From Mycobacterium sp. 852002-50816_SCH5313054-b (lineage in GTDB: Bacteria > Actinomycetota > Actinomycetes > Mycobacteriales > Mycobacteriaceae): a DNA stretch of 64,000 bases. Both the position numbers and the translations under genes were made by a program. The stretch spans positions 1-64,000 of the forward strand of contig NZ_LZIC01000054.1 in assembly GCF_001667185.1 (NCBI RefSeq). The letters run 5' to 3'. A model generated the notes under the pieces. The model was not told the DNA's origin and made no database searches. It saw only the letters and a program-made list of their open reading frames with translations. This document shows, in pieces, positions 28,201-36,264 of this stretch (its first letter is position 1; each line of letters begins with the position of its first letter).

Positions 28201-28558
28201 GTACCGCATCCACGACGCGGACCACGAGCGGTCGGTCGCCGCGCTCCGCGACGCCATGGGCGAGCAGGACTTCGACAGCGCCTGGGCGGAGGGAGCCGGG
28301 CTGTCCCTCCACGAGGCCATCGCCTACGCGCGCCGCGGCCGCGGGGAGCGCAAGCGCCCGACGAGCGGCTGGGCCTCCCTCACCCCGACCGAGCGCGACG
28401 TCGCGCGGCTGGTGGCCGAGGGGCTGGCCAACAACGAGATCGCCGCCCGGCTGTTCATCTCCCGGCGCACGGTGCAGACCCATCTCACGCATGTGTACGC
28501 GAAGCTGGGCATCAACTCCCGCGTGCAGCTCGCCCAGGAAGTCGCCGGCCGCAGCTAA
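25250..28558 (+). CDS. Cyclase-homology / NB-ARC-type ATPase / LuxR regulator
   Basis: The 1102-residue regulator belongs to the M. tuberculosis Rv0386/Rv1358/Rv2488c group. Domains in order: class III nucleotide cyclase homology (about 25-185; TGTVTLLVADFDGSERLWE ... RVGLHTGEVQ ... DYVGSTPERAALL), STAND ATPase with P-loop GAGGVGKTRL near residue 240 and Walker B RVLLVLDNCEHL near 310, a TPR-like helical region (about 560-1000), and a C-terminal LuxR HTH (LTPTERDVARLVAEGLANN ... SRRTVQTHLTHVYAKLGI). The Asn of the cyclase transition-state motif (NxxxR) is Glu here and one metal-site region is altered, so activity is doubtful. The start at MSETEVHGG is uncertain; MPTGTVTLLV at 25319 is an alternative. 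Confidence 0.88.
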   Translation: MSETEVHGGIRSWNRSDPGVREFMPTGTVTLLVADFDGSERLWESQPEQMTAALVLLERAASEVVPAHDGVLAIEPGVGDSFMAAFAHATDAVACAVELQRAPLAPIRLRVGLHTGEVQLDDAGDYVGSTPERAALLRELAHSGQILLSGITRDLVVDQLPADAWLTDLGAHQLGDLPRPERVAQLCHSDLDVEFPPLRTTGSVVPHGLPVQLTRFVGRVTLTNDVVKALYENRLVTLAGAGGVGKTRLAVQVAAQAAAEFDGNVWFVDLTPVTDPEVVPVAALRALGLPDQPGRSATDTLVRFLGDRRVLLVLDNCEHLIDECADLTAALLEACPQLTILATSREPIGVAGEVTWRVPSLSLADEAIELFVDRARLARPDFGIAVDDTGAVREICDRLDGLPLGIELAAARVRMMSLTEILDGLRNRFRLVTGVRPGTRRKRTLGESVDWSHELLSEPERILFRRLAVFRAGFDLEAARVIGDGDPAQQLQILDRLAQLVDKSLVVAENAGDRTRFRLLDTVRHYAMAKLQESGEADEVHARHRDYYAAMAALLDSAADTDHHRRIEQVEIEIDNLRAAFAWSRQTGDIEKALELTSSLQPLWQTRGRIQEGLAWFDATLTEHDARHSDISAVVRGRALADKAVLDASRSIGDNLEQAQQAVAIAREIDDAALLARALTACGAIASYSAAAARPYLAEAIGIARALDDQWRLTQILTWQANGAFYAGDPIAAEETSQEGCEIADAIGDRFHARSCRWTLGLAHMMKGDLAEAVEQFEAVTADADAAHDVLFRWGARLSLSLALSFQGDTSAAAATARASLDAAGDLWPYNEGFSYAVLVTAAAAAGDLTTATEASEAAQQRLSAQGELGAAIVNPMADVALARGDLVEARRWADQQVAASAGWHLARALTTRTRISIAKGEPDQAERDAHKALGCAAECQAHLAVPDILECLGRLAADGQSHRDAARLFGAADQIRGLIGAVRYRIHDADHERSVAALRDAMGEQDFDSAWAEGAGLSLHEAIAYARRGRGERKRPTSGWASLTPTERDVARLVAEGLANNEIAARLFISRRTVQTHLTHVYAKLGINSRVQLAQEVAGRS

Positions 28559-28723
28559 GCGCCGCCGGCGCGCGAATCTACGACCCCCGGGCGTGCGCTA
28601 TTACGAGCTTTGACCGACGTTCCGTCGGCGCATCCCCCGCATCCTGAATTCGATTCCAGACGAGCGTCCGGATGGGCACGACGCGCATCCGCCCCACGCT
28701 CGATGACGACCGGGAGGACAACG

Positions 28724-31495
28724 ATGTCGTTGGTAATAGTGGCCCCCGAGCTGGTGGCGGCGGCGGCGGCGGATGTGGAGAGCATCGGATCGGCGCTCAG
28801 CGTCGCGCATGCGGCCGCGGCGGCCCCGACCACCGGGATTCTGGCCGCCGGCGCCGACGAGGTGTCCGCCGTGCTGGCGTCGCTGTTCTCCGGGCACGCC
28901 CAGGCCTACCAGGCGCTGAGCTCCGAGGCCGCGTCGTTCCACCAACAGTTCGTTCAGACCATGAGCGCCAGTGGGGCGATGTTTGCCGGCGCGGAGGCGG
29001 CCAACGTGTCCCCGCTGCAGAGCCTGCTCGACGCCATCAACGCCCCGGTCCAGGCGGCGACCGGGCGCCCGCTGATTGGCAACGGCGTCAACGGCGCCCC
29101 CGGGACGGGGCAGAACGGGACGAACGGCGGCTGGTTGATCGGCAACGGCGGCGCGGGCGGGTCGGGCACCGGCGGCGGCAACAACGGCGGCAACGGGGGC
29201 AACGGCGGGAACGCCGGGCTGATCGGCAACGGCGGGACCGGCGGGGCCGGCGGAACCCCCTTGGCCCTGGCCGGCACCGGCGGCAACGGCGGCCACGGCG
29301 GGTCCGCGGGATTGTTCGGCTCGGGTGGCGTCGGCGGGGCCGGCGGTAGCTCGGACGCGGGAACCGGCGGGAACGGCGGGGGCGGCGGCAACGCCGGCAT
29401 GCTCTCCGGCGCGGCCGGGACGGGCGGCGTCGGCGGGCGCAGCGACAGCATCACCCGTCCCGGCGGGGACGGGGGCGCCGGCGGCAACGGCGGCCTGTTC
29501 TCCAGCGGGGGCGCCGGCGGGCTCGGCGGAACCAGCGTGAGCGGGACCGGCGGCACCGGCGGGGCCGGCGGAACCGGCGGGATGTTCGGCGCCGGCGGCA
29601 GCGGCGGAGGCGGCGGAGCCACAAATGGCGGCACCGGCGGGTTGGGTGGAGCCGGCGGGTCCGGCGGCATCTTCGGGGCCGGCGGAGACGGCGGGACCGG
29701 CGGGCACGGCTCAACCTTCGGCGGGGCCGGCGGAGCCGGCGGCAACGCCGGCATGCTCAGCCTCGGGGCGGGTGGCGCCGGCGGCGCCGGCGGCGAAAGC
29801 ATCACCCCGGTGGTCGGCATCGGCGGGGCCGGTGGCGCCGGCGGCAACGGCGGGCTGCTCTTCGGCGACGGCGGCGCAGGCGGCAACGGCGGCTTCGGCC
29901 CCCAGACCGGCGGGCGCGGCGGCGCGGGCGGCGCCGCCGGCATGCTCACCGGCTCCGGGGGTGCCGGCGGCGCCGGCGGAGACGGCCTGACCTCTCAGGG
30001 CGGGGCCGGGGGCGCCGGGGGCAGGTCGGGCCTCATCGGCGACGGCGGCAACGGCGGTAACGGCGGCACCAGCCAGGGCGCAACCAGCAGCACCGGCGGT
30101 GCGGGCGGAGCCGGCGGCAACAGCATGCTGATCGGCGACGGCGGCAACGGCGGCAACGGCGGCCTCGGCGCGACGCGGGGCACGACCGGCGCTGGCGGCA
30201 TCGGCGGACAGCTGCTGGGCCTGGACGGCTCCAACGCCCCCGTCAGCGCCAACCCGCTGCACACCCTGCAGCAGCAGGCGCTCAACGCGATCAACGCACC
30301 CGTCCAGGCAGCCACCGGGCACGCGCTGATCGGCAACGGCGCCAACGGGGCTCCCGGCACCGGGGCCGCCGGCGGGCCCGGCGGGCTGCTGTTCGGCAAC
30401 GGCGGGACCGGCGGCTCCGGGGCGGCCGGCGCCACCGGCGGCCACGGCGGGGCCGGCGGCGGACTGTTCGGCTCCGGCGGTGCAGGCGGCACTGGCGGCG
30501 CGTCGGCGACCGGCAACGGCGGCGCCGGTGGGGCCGGCGGCGACGGCGCGCTGTTTGGCTCCGGCGGAACCGGCGGAGCCGGCGGCAGGGCACCGGCCGG
30601 CGCCAACGGCGGCGCGGGCGGGGCCGGCGGCAACGCGGGCCTGTTCGCCGGCGCGGCCGGGGACGGCGGCGCGGGCTCCGTGGCCTTCACACCCGGCACA
30701 GCCGTCACCGGCACGGGCGGGGCCGGCGGCGCCGGCGGCACCGGAGGTCTGTTCGCCCGCGGCGGAGTCGGCGGCGACGGCGGCTTCGGCCTCACCAGCG
30801 GGGCCGGCGGGGCGGGCGGCGCCGGCGGCATGTTGTCCGGAGACGGCGGGGGCGGCGGCGCCGGCGGATTCAGCAACCTCAACGGCAGCAGCGGCAACGG
30901 CGGCGCCGGTGGTAACGGCGGACTGTTCGGCGGCGGCGGTGCCGGCGGCTCCGGCGGAGCCGGCCAAACCGCCGCCGGTGCCGGCGGGCGCGGCGGCAAC
31001 GCGGGCGTGCGGAGCATGGGCGCCACCGGCGGGGCCGGCGGCACCGGCGGGAGCAGCGACGGCACCGCCGGGGCTGGCGGCAGCGGCGGCAACGGCGGCA
31101 CGTTGTTCGGCGACGGCGGGTTCGGCGGCGCGGGCGGCGCCGGCGATTCCAGGGGTGGGGCCGGCGGCGCCGGCGGCAACGCCGGCATGCTCACCGGCTC
31201 CGGCGGCGCCGGCGGCGGAGGAGGACTTGCGGGCGCCAGCCCGCTGACCCCCGGCGGCGCAGGCGGGGCCGGCGGCAAGAGCGGGGTGATCGGCAACGGC
31301 GGCGACGGCGGCGCCGGCGGGTCCGGTTCCGGCGGCGCGGGCGGCACCGGCGGCAATGGCGGCAGCGCCGTCGCGATCGGCGACGGCGGCAACGGCGGCA
31401 ACGGCGGCAACCCGGGCAACCCGACCGGGACACCGGGCACCGGCGGCACCGCCGGGGTGCTGCTCGGCCAGAACGGGAACAACGGGAAGCCCTAG
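28724..31495 (+). CDS. PE_PGRS protein
   Basis: A 923-residue PE_PGRS protein. The PE domain (1-95) begins [20 protein letters not shown]; the linker [20 protein letters not shown] leads into a Gly-Gly-Ala/Gly-Gly-Asn repeat tract. About halfway (near residue 510), a second copy of the linker appears, [20 protein letters not shown], followed by [10 protein letters not shown], so the repeat region is made of two tandem units. GGGAGG precedes the ATG. PE_PGRS proteins are exported by ESX-5 to the cell surface; the PE part directs export. Gene length is expected to vary between strains. The 165-base gap before it holds no gene. Confidence 0.93.
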   Translation: MSLVIVAPELVAAAAADVESIGSALSVAHAAAAAPTTGILAAGADEVSAVLASLFSGHAQAYQALSSEAASFHQQFVQTMSASGAMFAGAEAANVSPLQSLLDAINAPVQAATGRPLIGNGVNGAPGTGQNGTNGGWLIGNGGAGGSGTGGGNNGGNGGNGGNAGLIGNGGTGGAGGTPLALAGTGGNGGHGGSAGLFGSGGVGGAGGSSDAGTGGNGGGGGNAGMLSGAAGTGGVGGRSDSITRPGGDGGAGGNGGLFSSGGAGGLGGTSVSGTGGTGGAGGTGGMFGAGGSGGGGGATNGGTGGLGGAGGSGGIFGAGGDGGTGGHGSTFGGAGGAGGNAGMLSLGAGGAGGAGGESITPVVGIGGAGGAGGNGGLLFGDGGAGGNGGFGPQTGGRGGAGGAAGMLTGSGGAGGAGGDGLTSQGGAGGAGGRSGLIGDGGNGGNGGTSQGATSSTGGAGGAGGNSMLIGDGGNGGNGGLGATRGTTGAGGIGGQLLGLDGSNAPVSANPLHTLQQQALNAINAPVQAATGHALIGNGANGAPGTGAAGGPGGLLFGNGGTGGSGAAGATGGHGGAGGGLFGSGGAGGTGGASATGNGGAGGAGGDGALFGSGGTGGAGGRAPAGANGGAGGAGGNAGLFAGAAGDGGAGSVAFTPGTAVTGTGGAGGAGGTGGLFARGGVGGDGGFGLTSGAGGAGGAGGMLSGDGGGGGAGGFSNLNGSSGNGGAGGNGGLFGGGGAGGSGGAGQTAAGAGGRGGNAGVRSMGATGGAGGTGGSSDGTAGAGGSGGNGGTLFGDGGFGGAGGAGDSRGGAGGAGGNAGMLTGSGGAGGGGGLAGASPLTPGGAGGAGGKSGVIGNGGDGGAGGSGSGGAGGTGGNGGSAVAIGDGGNGGNGGNPGNPTGTPGTGGTAGVLLGQNGNNGKP

Positions 31496-31526
31496 CCCAG
31501 CTGGGCGCCTCGGATGCTGCGCGACT

Positions 31527-31572
31527 GTAACGCCACTGCGAAAAATCGGGCCGATTTTCGCAGTGGCGTTAC
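31527..31572. terminator. 22-bp inverted repeat between convergent PE_PGRS and DoxX genes
   Basis: GTAACGCCACTGCGAAAA is mirrored by TTTTCGCAGTGGCGTTAC, and the inner ATCGG/CCGAT pair closes the loop; one extra A is the only mismatch. Placed 31 bases after the PE_PGRS stop and 15 bases after the DoxX stop, it can end both transcripts. Confidence 0.75.
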
Positions 31573-31587
31573 GCTCGCGGCCGGCGC

Positions 31588-32097
31588 TCAGCCCGCCTGT
31601 TTGACCGGCGGCCGGTAGAAGATCAGCAACTGCCCGACGGCGCCGGCAAGACCGAGTCCCGCCGAGATCAGCAGGCCGGGCCAGCCGTCGTACCAGTTCT
31701 TGCCGAAGATCACCCAGTCCAGGCTCAACCGCCCGGCGCCCAGCGTGGCCACCACGATGGCGCTGACGGCCAGCACCAGGTTGTACTCCCAGCCCTCCTT
31801 GACGATGAAGAAGCCGTTGGCGCGGTGCACGGTCCAGGCCGCGACCAGCATCAGCGAGACGAAGCCCGCGGCCGGGATCGGCGTCAAAAGCCCGGCCGCC
31901 AGGCCCAGCCCGGCGGCCATCTCCGTGGTCGCGGCCACGGTGGCGTGGAACTTGCCGGGTTTCATGCCGATGCTCTCGAACCAGCGCGCGGTGCCCGGTA
32001 TGCGGCCGCCGCCGAAGAACTTGTTGAAGCCATGCGCGGCGAGCGTCAGTCCCAGCACCAGCCGCAGGATCAGTAACCCGACGTCATACACATTCAT
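31588..32097 (-). CDS. DoxX-family membrane protein
   Basis: A 169-residue protein with four membrane helices: VGLLILRLVLGLTLAAHGFN, the TTEMAAGLGLAAGLLTPIPA segment, LVLAVSAIVVATLGAG and GLLISAGLGLAGAVGQLLI. HGFNKFFGG and FHATVAATTEMAAG are family marks. In M. tuberculosis, a DoxX protein works with SodA and SseA in thiol stress defence; whether this one does is not known. It is divergent from the oxidoreductase at 32148, with about 50 bases between them. Confidence 0.85.
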   Translation of the reverse strand: MNVYDVGLLILRLVLGLTLAAHGFNKFFGGGRIPGTARWFESIGMKPGKFHATVAATTEMAAGLGLAAGLLTPIPAAGFVSLMLVAAWTVHRANGFFIVKEGWEYNLVLAVSAIVVATLGAGRLSLDWVIFGKNWYDGWPGLLISAGLGLAGAVGQLLIFYRPPVKQAG

Positions 32098-32147
32098 AGG
32101 TGCAAACCTAGCGGGTAGCCCTCGCGACCCGGAAAGGAGCGCGCGAC

Positions 32148-32762
32148 ATCAAGATCGCGATCATCGGCGCCGGCAACGTCGGCAACGCGTTGGGCACCGC
32201 GTGGCGCAACCGGGGCCACCGGGTCATGTTCGGCGTCCGCAACCCCGACGACCCCAAATACGCGTCGCTCGACGCCGTCGAGACCAACGAATTCGCGACG
32301 GCCGCGGCCGATGTCGTGGTGCTGTGCACGCCGTGGCGGGGCACGCGGGCGGCGGTGCAGGGGTGCGGTGACCTGTCGGGCAAGGTCCTCATCGATTGCA
32401 CCAATCCGCTGACCCCCGACGTGGCCGGGCTCGAGGTCGGGTTCGTCACCTCCGGGGCCGAAGAAGTGGCGAAGTGGGCGCCCGGCGCCCGCGTCTGCAA
32501 GGCCATGAACCAGATCGGCGCCGCGATGATGGACGGGCCGCAGTTGCCGGGCGAACCCGTCATGTTCATCTGCGGCGACGACGACGAGGCCAAGTCGGTG
32601 ACCGCCGGCCTGGTCGCCGAGCTTGGTTTCGAGACGGTCGACGTCGGCGACCTGACGCTGGCACGGCTGCTCGAGCCCTACGGGCTGCTCTGGATTCACC
32701 TGGCGCTGCGCCGCGGGTTCGGCACGAGCTTCGGTTTCGGGCTGCTGCGCGGGCGGTCCTGA
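32148..32762 (+). CDS. F420-type NADP oxidoreductase (NPF family), apparent ATC start
   Basis: About 204 residues. The Rossmann motif KIAIIGAGNVGNALGTAWR needs the codons from 32148 on, yet the only codon in the right place is ATC; the next conventional start (TTG, 32190) is inside the GxGxxG motif and would destroy it. AAAGGAG lies 9 bases before the ATC and an in-frame stop lies 36 bases before it. Later marks: GVRNPDDPKYASLDAVET, VVVLCTPWRGT, KVLIDCTNPLTPD, KAMNQIGAAMMDGPQL and WIHLALRRGFGTSFGF. The family moves hydride between F420H2 or other donors and NADP. ATC initiation, ATG-to-ATC mutation or a sequence error are the options. Confidence 0.78.
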   Translation: MKIAIIGAGNVGNALGTAWRNRGHRVMFGVRNPDDPKYASLDAVETNEFATAAADVVVLCTPWRGTRAAVQGCGDLSGKVLIDCTNPLTPDVAGLEVGFVTSGAEEVAKWAPGARVCKAMNQIGAAMMDGPQLPGEPVMFICGDDDEAKSVTAGLVAELGFETVDVGDLTLARLLEPYGLLWIHLALRRGFGTSFGFGLLRGRS

Positions 32763-32826
32763 CATACTCGTCGGGGCCTGCCGGGAAGGCCCCGACAGGT
32801 CGGGCCGCACGACGAGGGGGTGCACC

Positions 32827-34413
32827 ACGACCCGCATCAATCCCGTGGTCGAGCTGAACGGCGGCGCGCGGCACCCGCGCGGGCTGCTGGGCAACAAGGG
32901 CCACGGCATCGACGCGATGCGCCGGCAGAACCTGCCGGTGCCCCCGGCGTTCTGCATCACCACCGAGGTGGGCCTCGACTACCTCGCCGACCCCGCGGCG
33001 ACGATCGACGCGATCTGGGACGACGTGCTCGACCGGATGCGCTGGCTGGAGACGGAAACCGCACGGACGTTCGGCGAGGGCCCGCGGCCGCTATTGGTCA
33101 GCGTGCGTTCGGGAGCCACCCACTCGATGCCCGGCATGATGGACACCATCCTGGACGTGGGCATCAACGACGCCGTCGAGCAGGCGCTCACCTCCGAAGG
33201 CGGCCCGCAGTTCGCCCGCGACACCCGACGGCGATTCACGGCGATGTATGAGCGGGTCGTCGGGCAATCCGCACCCGCCGACCCCTACGCGCAGCTGCGC
33301 GCCGGCATCCAGGCGGTGTTCGCCTCGTGGGATTCGCCCCGCGCGGTCGCCTACCGCGCCCATTACGGCCTCGACGGCGGGGGCGGCACCGCCGTCGTCG
33401 TGCAGGCGATGGTGTTCGGCAACCGCGGCCCCGATTCCGGTGCCGGGGTGTTCTTTTCGCGCAACCCCATCACGGGCGCCGACGAGCCCTTCGGCGAATG
33501 GCTGCCCGGCGGCCAGGGTGACGACGTCGTTTCGGGACTGGTCGACGTCGCGCCGATCTCCGCCCTGCGCGACGAGCAACCGGCCGTCTACGACCAGCTG
33601 ACGCACGCCGCCCGCGGCCTGGAGCGGCTCGCGTCGGACATCCAGGAGATCGAGTTCACCGTCGATGGCGGCACGTTGTGGCTGCTGCAGACGCGGGCGG
33701 CCGAGCTCTCGGCGCAGGCCGCGGTGCGGCTGGTCCTGCAACTGCGCGGCGAGGGGCTGATCGACGATGCCGAGGCGCTGCGCCGGGTGACCCCGGTGCA
33801 CGTAGCGGCTTTGTTGCGTCCCGCCTTGCAGCCCGAAACGCGTTTGGCCGCACCCCTTTTGGCGAAGGGCCTGCCCGCCTGCCCCGGCGTGGCATCGGGT
33901 AGGGCGTACGTCGACGTCGACGAGGCGCTGGACGCCGCCGACCGGGGCGAGCGCGTCATCCTGGTGCGCGACCACACCAGGCCAGAGGACGTCCTGGGGA
34001 TGCTGTCCGCCCAGGGCATCGTCACCGAGGTCGGCGGCGCCGCCAGCCACGCGGCGGTGGTCAGCCGCGAACTTGGTCGGGTGGCCGTGGTGGGCTGCGG
34101 TCGCGGCGCCGCCGCAGCGCTGGCCGGCAAGCAGATCACCGTCGACGGCTACGAAGGCGAAGTGCGCGAAGGCAATCTGAGCCCGTCGGCCTGGTCGGAG
34201 AGCGACACGCCGGAGCTGCGCGAGCTGGCCGGCATCGCACGGGGCATCAGCCCGCTGCGCGCCCATGCCACCGGCGACCACCCGAGGCTGGATGACACCT
34301 CCGATGCCGCGGTGCGCGCGGCCCTGGAGGCCGGCCATACCGACGTGCTCTCCGCAAACCCGCTGACCGTCATGCTGACCGCGATCCGGTTGACGGCCGA
34401 GGTCGCCGGATGA
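32827..34413 (+). CDS. ppdK: Pyruvate phosphate dikinase-like protein, N-terminal and phosphohistidine domains only
   Basis: About 528 residues; full PPDK is about 880. Visible: LGNKGHGIDAMRRQNLPVPP (ATP-grasp start), VSVRSGATHSMPGMMDTILD, EIEFTVDGGTLWLLQTRAAE and the swivelling phosphohistidine domain with TEVGGAASHAAVVSRELG. The C-terminal pyruvate/PEP barrel is absent, as in M. tuberculosis Rv1127c. It could autophosphorylate from ATP but needs a partner for PEP chemistry, so the exact reaction is unclear. Homology begins before the GTG at 32845; the codon in place of ATG is ACG, with GAGGGGG seven bases ahead. The GTG is the conventional fallback. It overlaps the next gene by 4 bases. Confidence 0.85.
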   Translation, partial: TTRINPVVELNGGARHPRGLLGNKGHGIDAMRRQNLPVPPAFCITTEVGLDYLADPAATIDAIWDDVLDRMRWLETETARTFGEGPRPLLVSVRSGATHSMPGMMDTILDVGINDAVEQALTSEGGPQFARDTRRRFTAMYERVVGQSAPADPYAQLRAGIQAVFASWDSPRAVAYRAHYGLDGGGGTAVVVQAMVFGNRGPDSGAGVFFSRNPITGADEPFGEWLPGGQGDDVVSGLVDVAPISALRDEQPAVYDQLTHAARGLERLASDIQEIEFTVDGGTLWLLQTRAAELSAQAAVRLVLQLRGEGLIDDAEALRRVTPVHVAALLRPALQPETRLAAPLLAKGLPACPGVASGRAYVDVDEALDAADRGERVILVRDHTRPEDVLGMLSAQGIVTEVGGAASHAAVVSRELGRVAVVGCGRGAAAALAGKQITVDGYEGEVREGNLSPSAWSESDTPELRELAGIARGISPLRAHATGDHPRLDDTSDAAVRAALEAGHTDVLSANPLTVMLTAIRLTAEVAG

Positions 34414-35015
34414 CCGAACTGGCGGTGCTGCAGGCGGTCCGACTGAAGGGCCGGGTGCGTCCCGCCGAGCTGGCCGCGACCCTGGGCCGGGATCTTGGCG
34501 GCCTCGCCGACCCCGTCGAGCGGCTCACCGCGGCAGGGCTGCTGGTCGACGACGCGACCCTGCGGATCAGCCCCAGCGGTCGCGCCCGGCTAGAGACGTT
34601 GCTCGCCGAGGAGCGCCGGGGAATCGACGCGGCCGCGATCGCCGCCGCCTACCGCGACTTTCGGCCGGTGAACGCCGATTTCAAGTCGCTGGTCACGGAT
34701 TGGCAAGTCAAGGGTGCCGCGCCCAACGCCCACGATGACGCGGAGTACGACACCGCGGTGCTGGCCCGCCTCGACGAGGTGCACGCGCGGGTGGTGCCGA
34801 TCATCGAGGCGGCCGCGGCCCAGTTGCCGCGGTTGGGCGCCTACGCGACGAAACTGGTTGCCGCGCTGGACAAAGTCAAAGCCGGCGATACCGCCTGGCT
34901 GAGCCGGCCGCTCATCGACTCCTACCACACCGTGTGGTTCGAGCTGCACGAGGAGTTGATCGGCGCCGTCGGGCTGACCCGCGCGGAGGCGGCGAGATCC
35001 GGTGACGCGCAATAA
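34410..35015 (+). CDS. Conserved protein linked to ppdK (Rv1126c-like)
   Basis: A 201-residue soluble protein. The first 70 residues look like a winged helix (AVRLKGRVRPAELAATLG ... RLTAAGLLVDDATLRISPSG). The rest is helical, with YRDFRPVNADFKSLVTDWQV and a C-terminal WLSRPLIDSYHTVWFELHEE. ATGA overlap couples its translation to ppdK, a linkage also seen in M. tuberculosis, which suggests a regulator or accessory of the half-PPDK. No function is known. Confidence 0.82.
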   Translation: MTELAVLQAVRLKGRVRPAELAATLGRDLGGLADPVERLTAAGLLVDDATLRISPSGRARLETLLAEERRGIDAAAIAAAYRDFRPVNADFKSLVTDWQVKGAAPNAHDDAEYDTAVLARLDEVHARVVPIIEAAAAQLPRLGAYATKLVAALDKVKAGDTAWLSRPLIDSYHTVWFELHEELIGAVGLTRAEAARSGDAQ

Positions 35016-35018
35016 CTT

Positions 35019-36260
35019 TCACAGCGCCGCGTCGAGCAGCTCGAGATATGCGTCGATGTCGGGGATGGCCGACTCGGCGGCGTGCACGCTGATCGCTATG
35101 GTGTCGCCGATGCCGTGCACCCCATGAGTCAACCCCATCACCGGCGACAGGGCCGGGTATCCGGCCGTCAGCACGACCCGGGCGCCGCCGAAGCTCAGAT
35201 CGGCGGCCCCGCGGTTGACGCTGGACACCACGGTGTTGCCGGCCACCTGCGTGGGCCGGACGAAGGGGTCGAACTGCTCGACGCCCCAACGCAGTAGCGC
35301 CGCGGGCACCGCCGCGAAAGCCCGGTCGGAGGCGCGGGTCGCCGGGTGCTCGAAGCGGCGCCGCCCGTTCGCCAAGTCGGCTGCGATCCGTTCCACGCGC
35401 GCGGCGGGGTCGAGCTTCGGGTACAGCCCGACGACCACGTTCCCGAAGTGGTTATGCGCCCGCGGCGCACCGGGTTTGGCCATCGGAACCTCGGCGCCCA
35501 GCGTGTCGGACCCCTCGCCGAGCAGTCTCGACAGCGCCGTGGACACCGCCGTCAGCACCGCGACGGTGACCGTCGGGCCGCGCAGTTGCGAACGGCGCCG
35601 CACCAGCGTGCGCACCGACCGGGTGCGGCCGGGACGGGCATTGGTGGGTTGCAGCGGCCGCGACCCGGCCCCCGGCGCCAGCAGCCCGGCGCGGGTGTCG
35701 CGGACCAGCCGGCGATGGGCGCGCGCCGCCTCGACGGCCCGCCAGGGCAAGAACCCCGCCGTCGGCGCCGCCACCTCGGGCACCGGGGCCGCCCGCCCGA
35801 ACAGCCACGCCGCCATCGCCGCGGCGCGGGCGCCGTCGGCCAGCGGGTGCGCGACCTGCATGACCGCGACGCTGCCCGGCCCGGAAACGCCCGGGATGCC
35901 GAACACCGGAGTGAACACGTGCAGCCGCGACGGCATCGCCCGGACGTCCAACTGGTGGTCGGCTAGGGCGACGACGGCCGCCAGGCACTCCCGCCAACCG
36001 GGGTCAGCCAGGTCGTGGCCGACCACCCACGCGGGCCCGAGGGCGGCCGGCACCCACTGCGGATAGGCCAGCCGTCCGCGGTCGGCGACCCGCATCGCCA
36101 GGGCCGGGCAAGCGCGCGCCCGCGCCCACACCCGCTCGACGGCGCCCGCGCAATCGGCGGGTTCGCCGTCGAACGCGTAGAGCAGGAACTCGTCGCCGGG
36201 GATTTTGGCCGACACCCAGTAGAACTGCGCATCGACCGCGGCCATCCGCTGCGCCGCCAT
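35019..36260 (-). CDS. WS/DGAT-fold protein (Rv1125-like)
   Basis: A 413-residue protein that resembles wax-ester synthase/diacylglycerol acyltransferases: MAAVDAQFYWVSAKIPGDEF at the start, a catalytic-type motif AHPLADGARAAAM where true enzymes have HHxxxDG, then AKPGAPRAHNHFGNVVVGLY and a C-terminal VSSVNRGAADLSFGGARVVL ... GLTHGVHGIGDTIAISVHA, which matches the DUF1298 region. The first of the two His residues is replaced by Ala, but the second His and the DG remain, so acyltransferase activity is possible. It lies 4 bases after ephC and is probably co-transcribed with it. An ATG at 36245 is an alternative start. Confidence 0.75.
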   Translation of the reverse strand: MAAQRMAAVDAQFYWVSAKIPGDEFLLYAFDGEPADCAGAVERVWARARACPALAMRVADRGRLAYPQWVPAALGPAWVVGHDLADPGWRECLAAVVALADHQLDVRAMPSRLHVFTPVFGIPGVSGPGSVAVMQVAHPLADGARAAAMAAWLFGRAAPVPEVAAPTAGFLPWRAVEAARAHRRLVRDTRAGLLAPGAGSRPLQPTNARPGRTRSVRTLVRRRSQLRGPTVTVAVLTAVSTALSRLLGEGSDTLGAEVPMAKPGAPRAHNHFGNVVVGLYPKLDPAARVERIAADLANGRRRFEHPATRASDRAFAAVPAALLRWGVEQFDPFVRPTQVAGNTVVSSVNRGAADLSFGGARVVLTAGYPALSPVMGLTHGVHGIGDTIAISVHAAESAIPDIDAYLELLDAAL

Positions 36261-36264
36261 GGCG

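Noticed and set aside
28954..31482. Minus-strand ORFs rich in PPxPP opposite PE_PGRS
   Set aside because: Antisense of Gly-Gly repeats always reads as Pro; an artefact.
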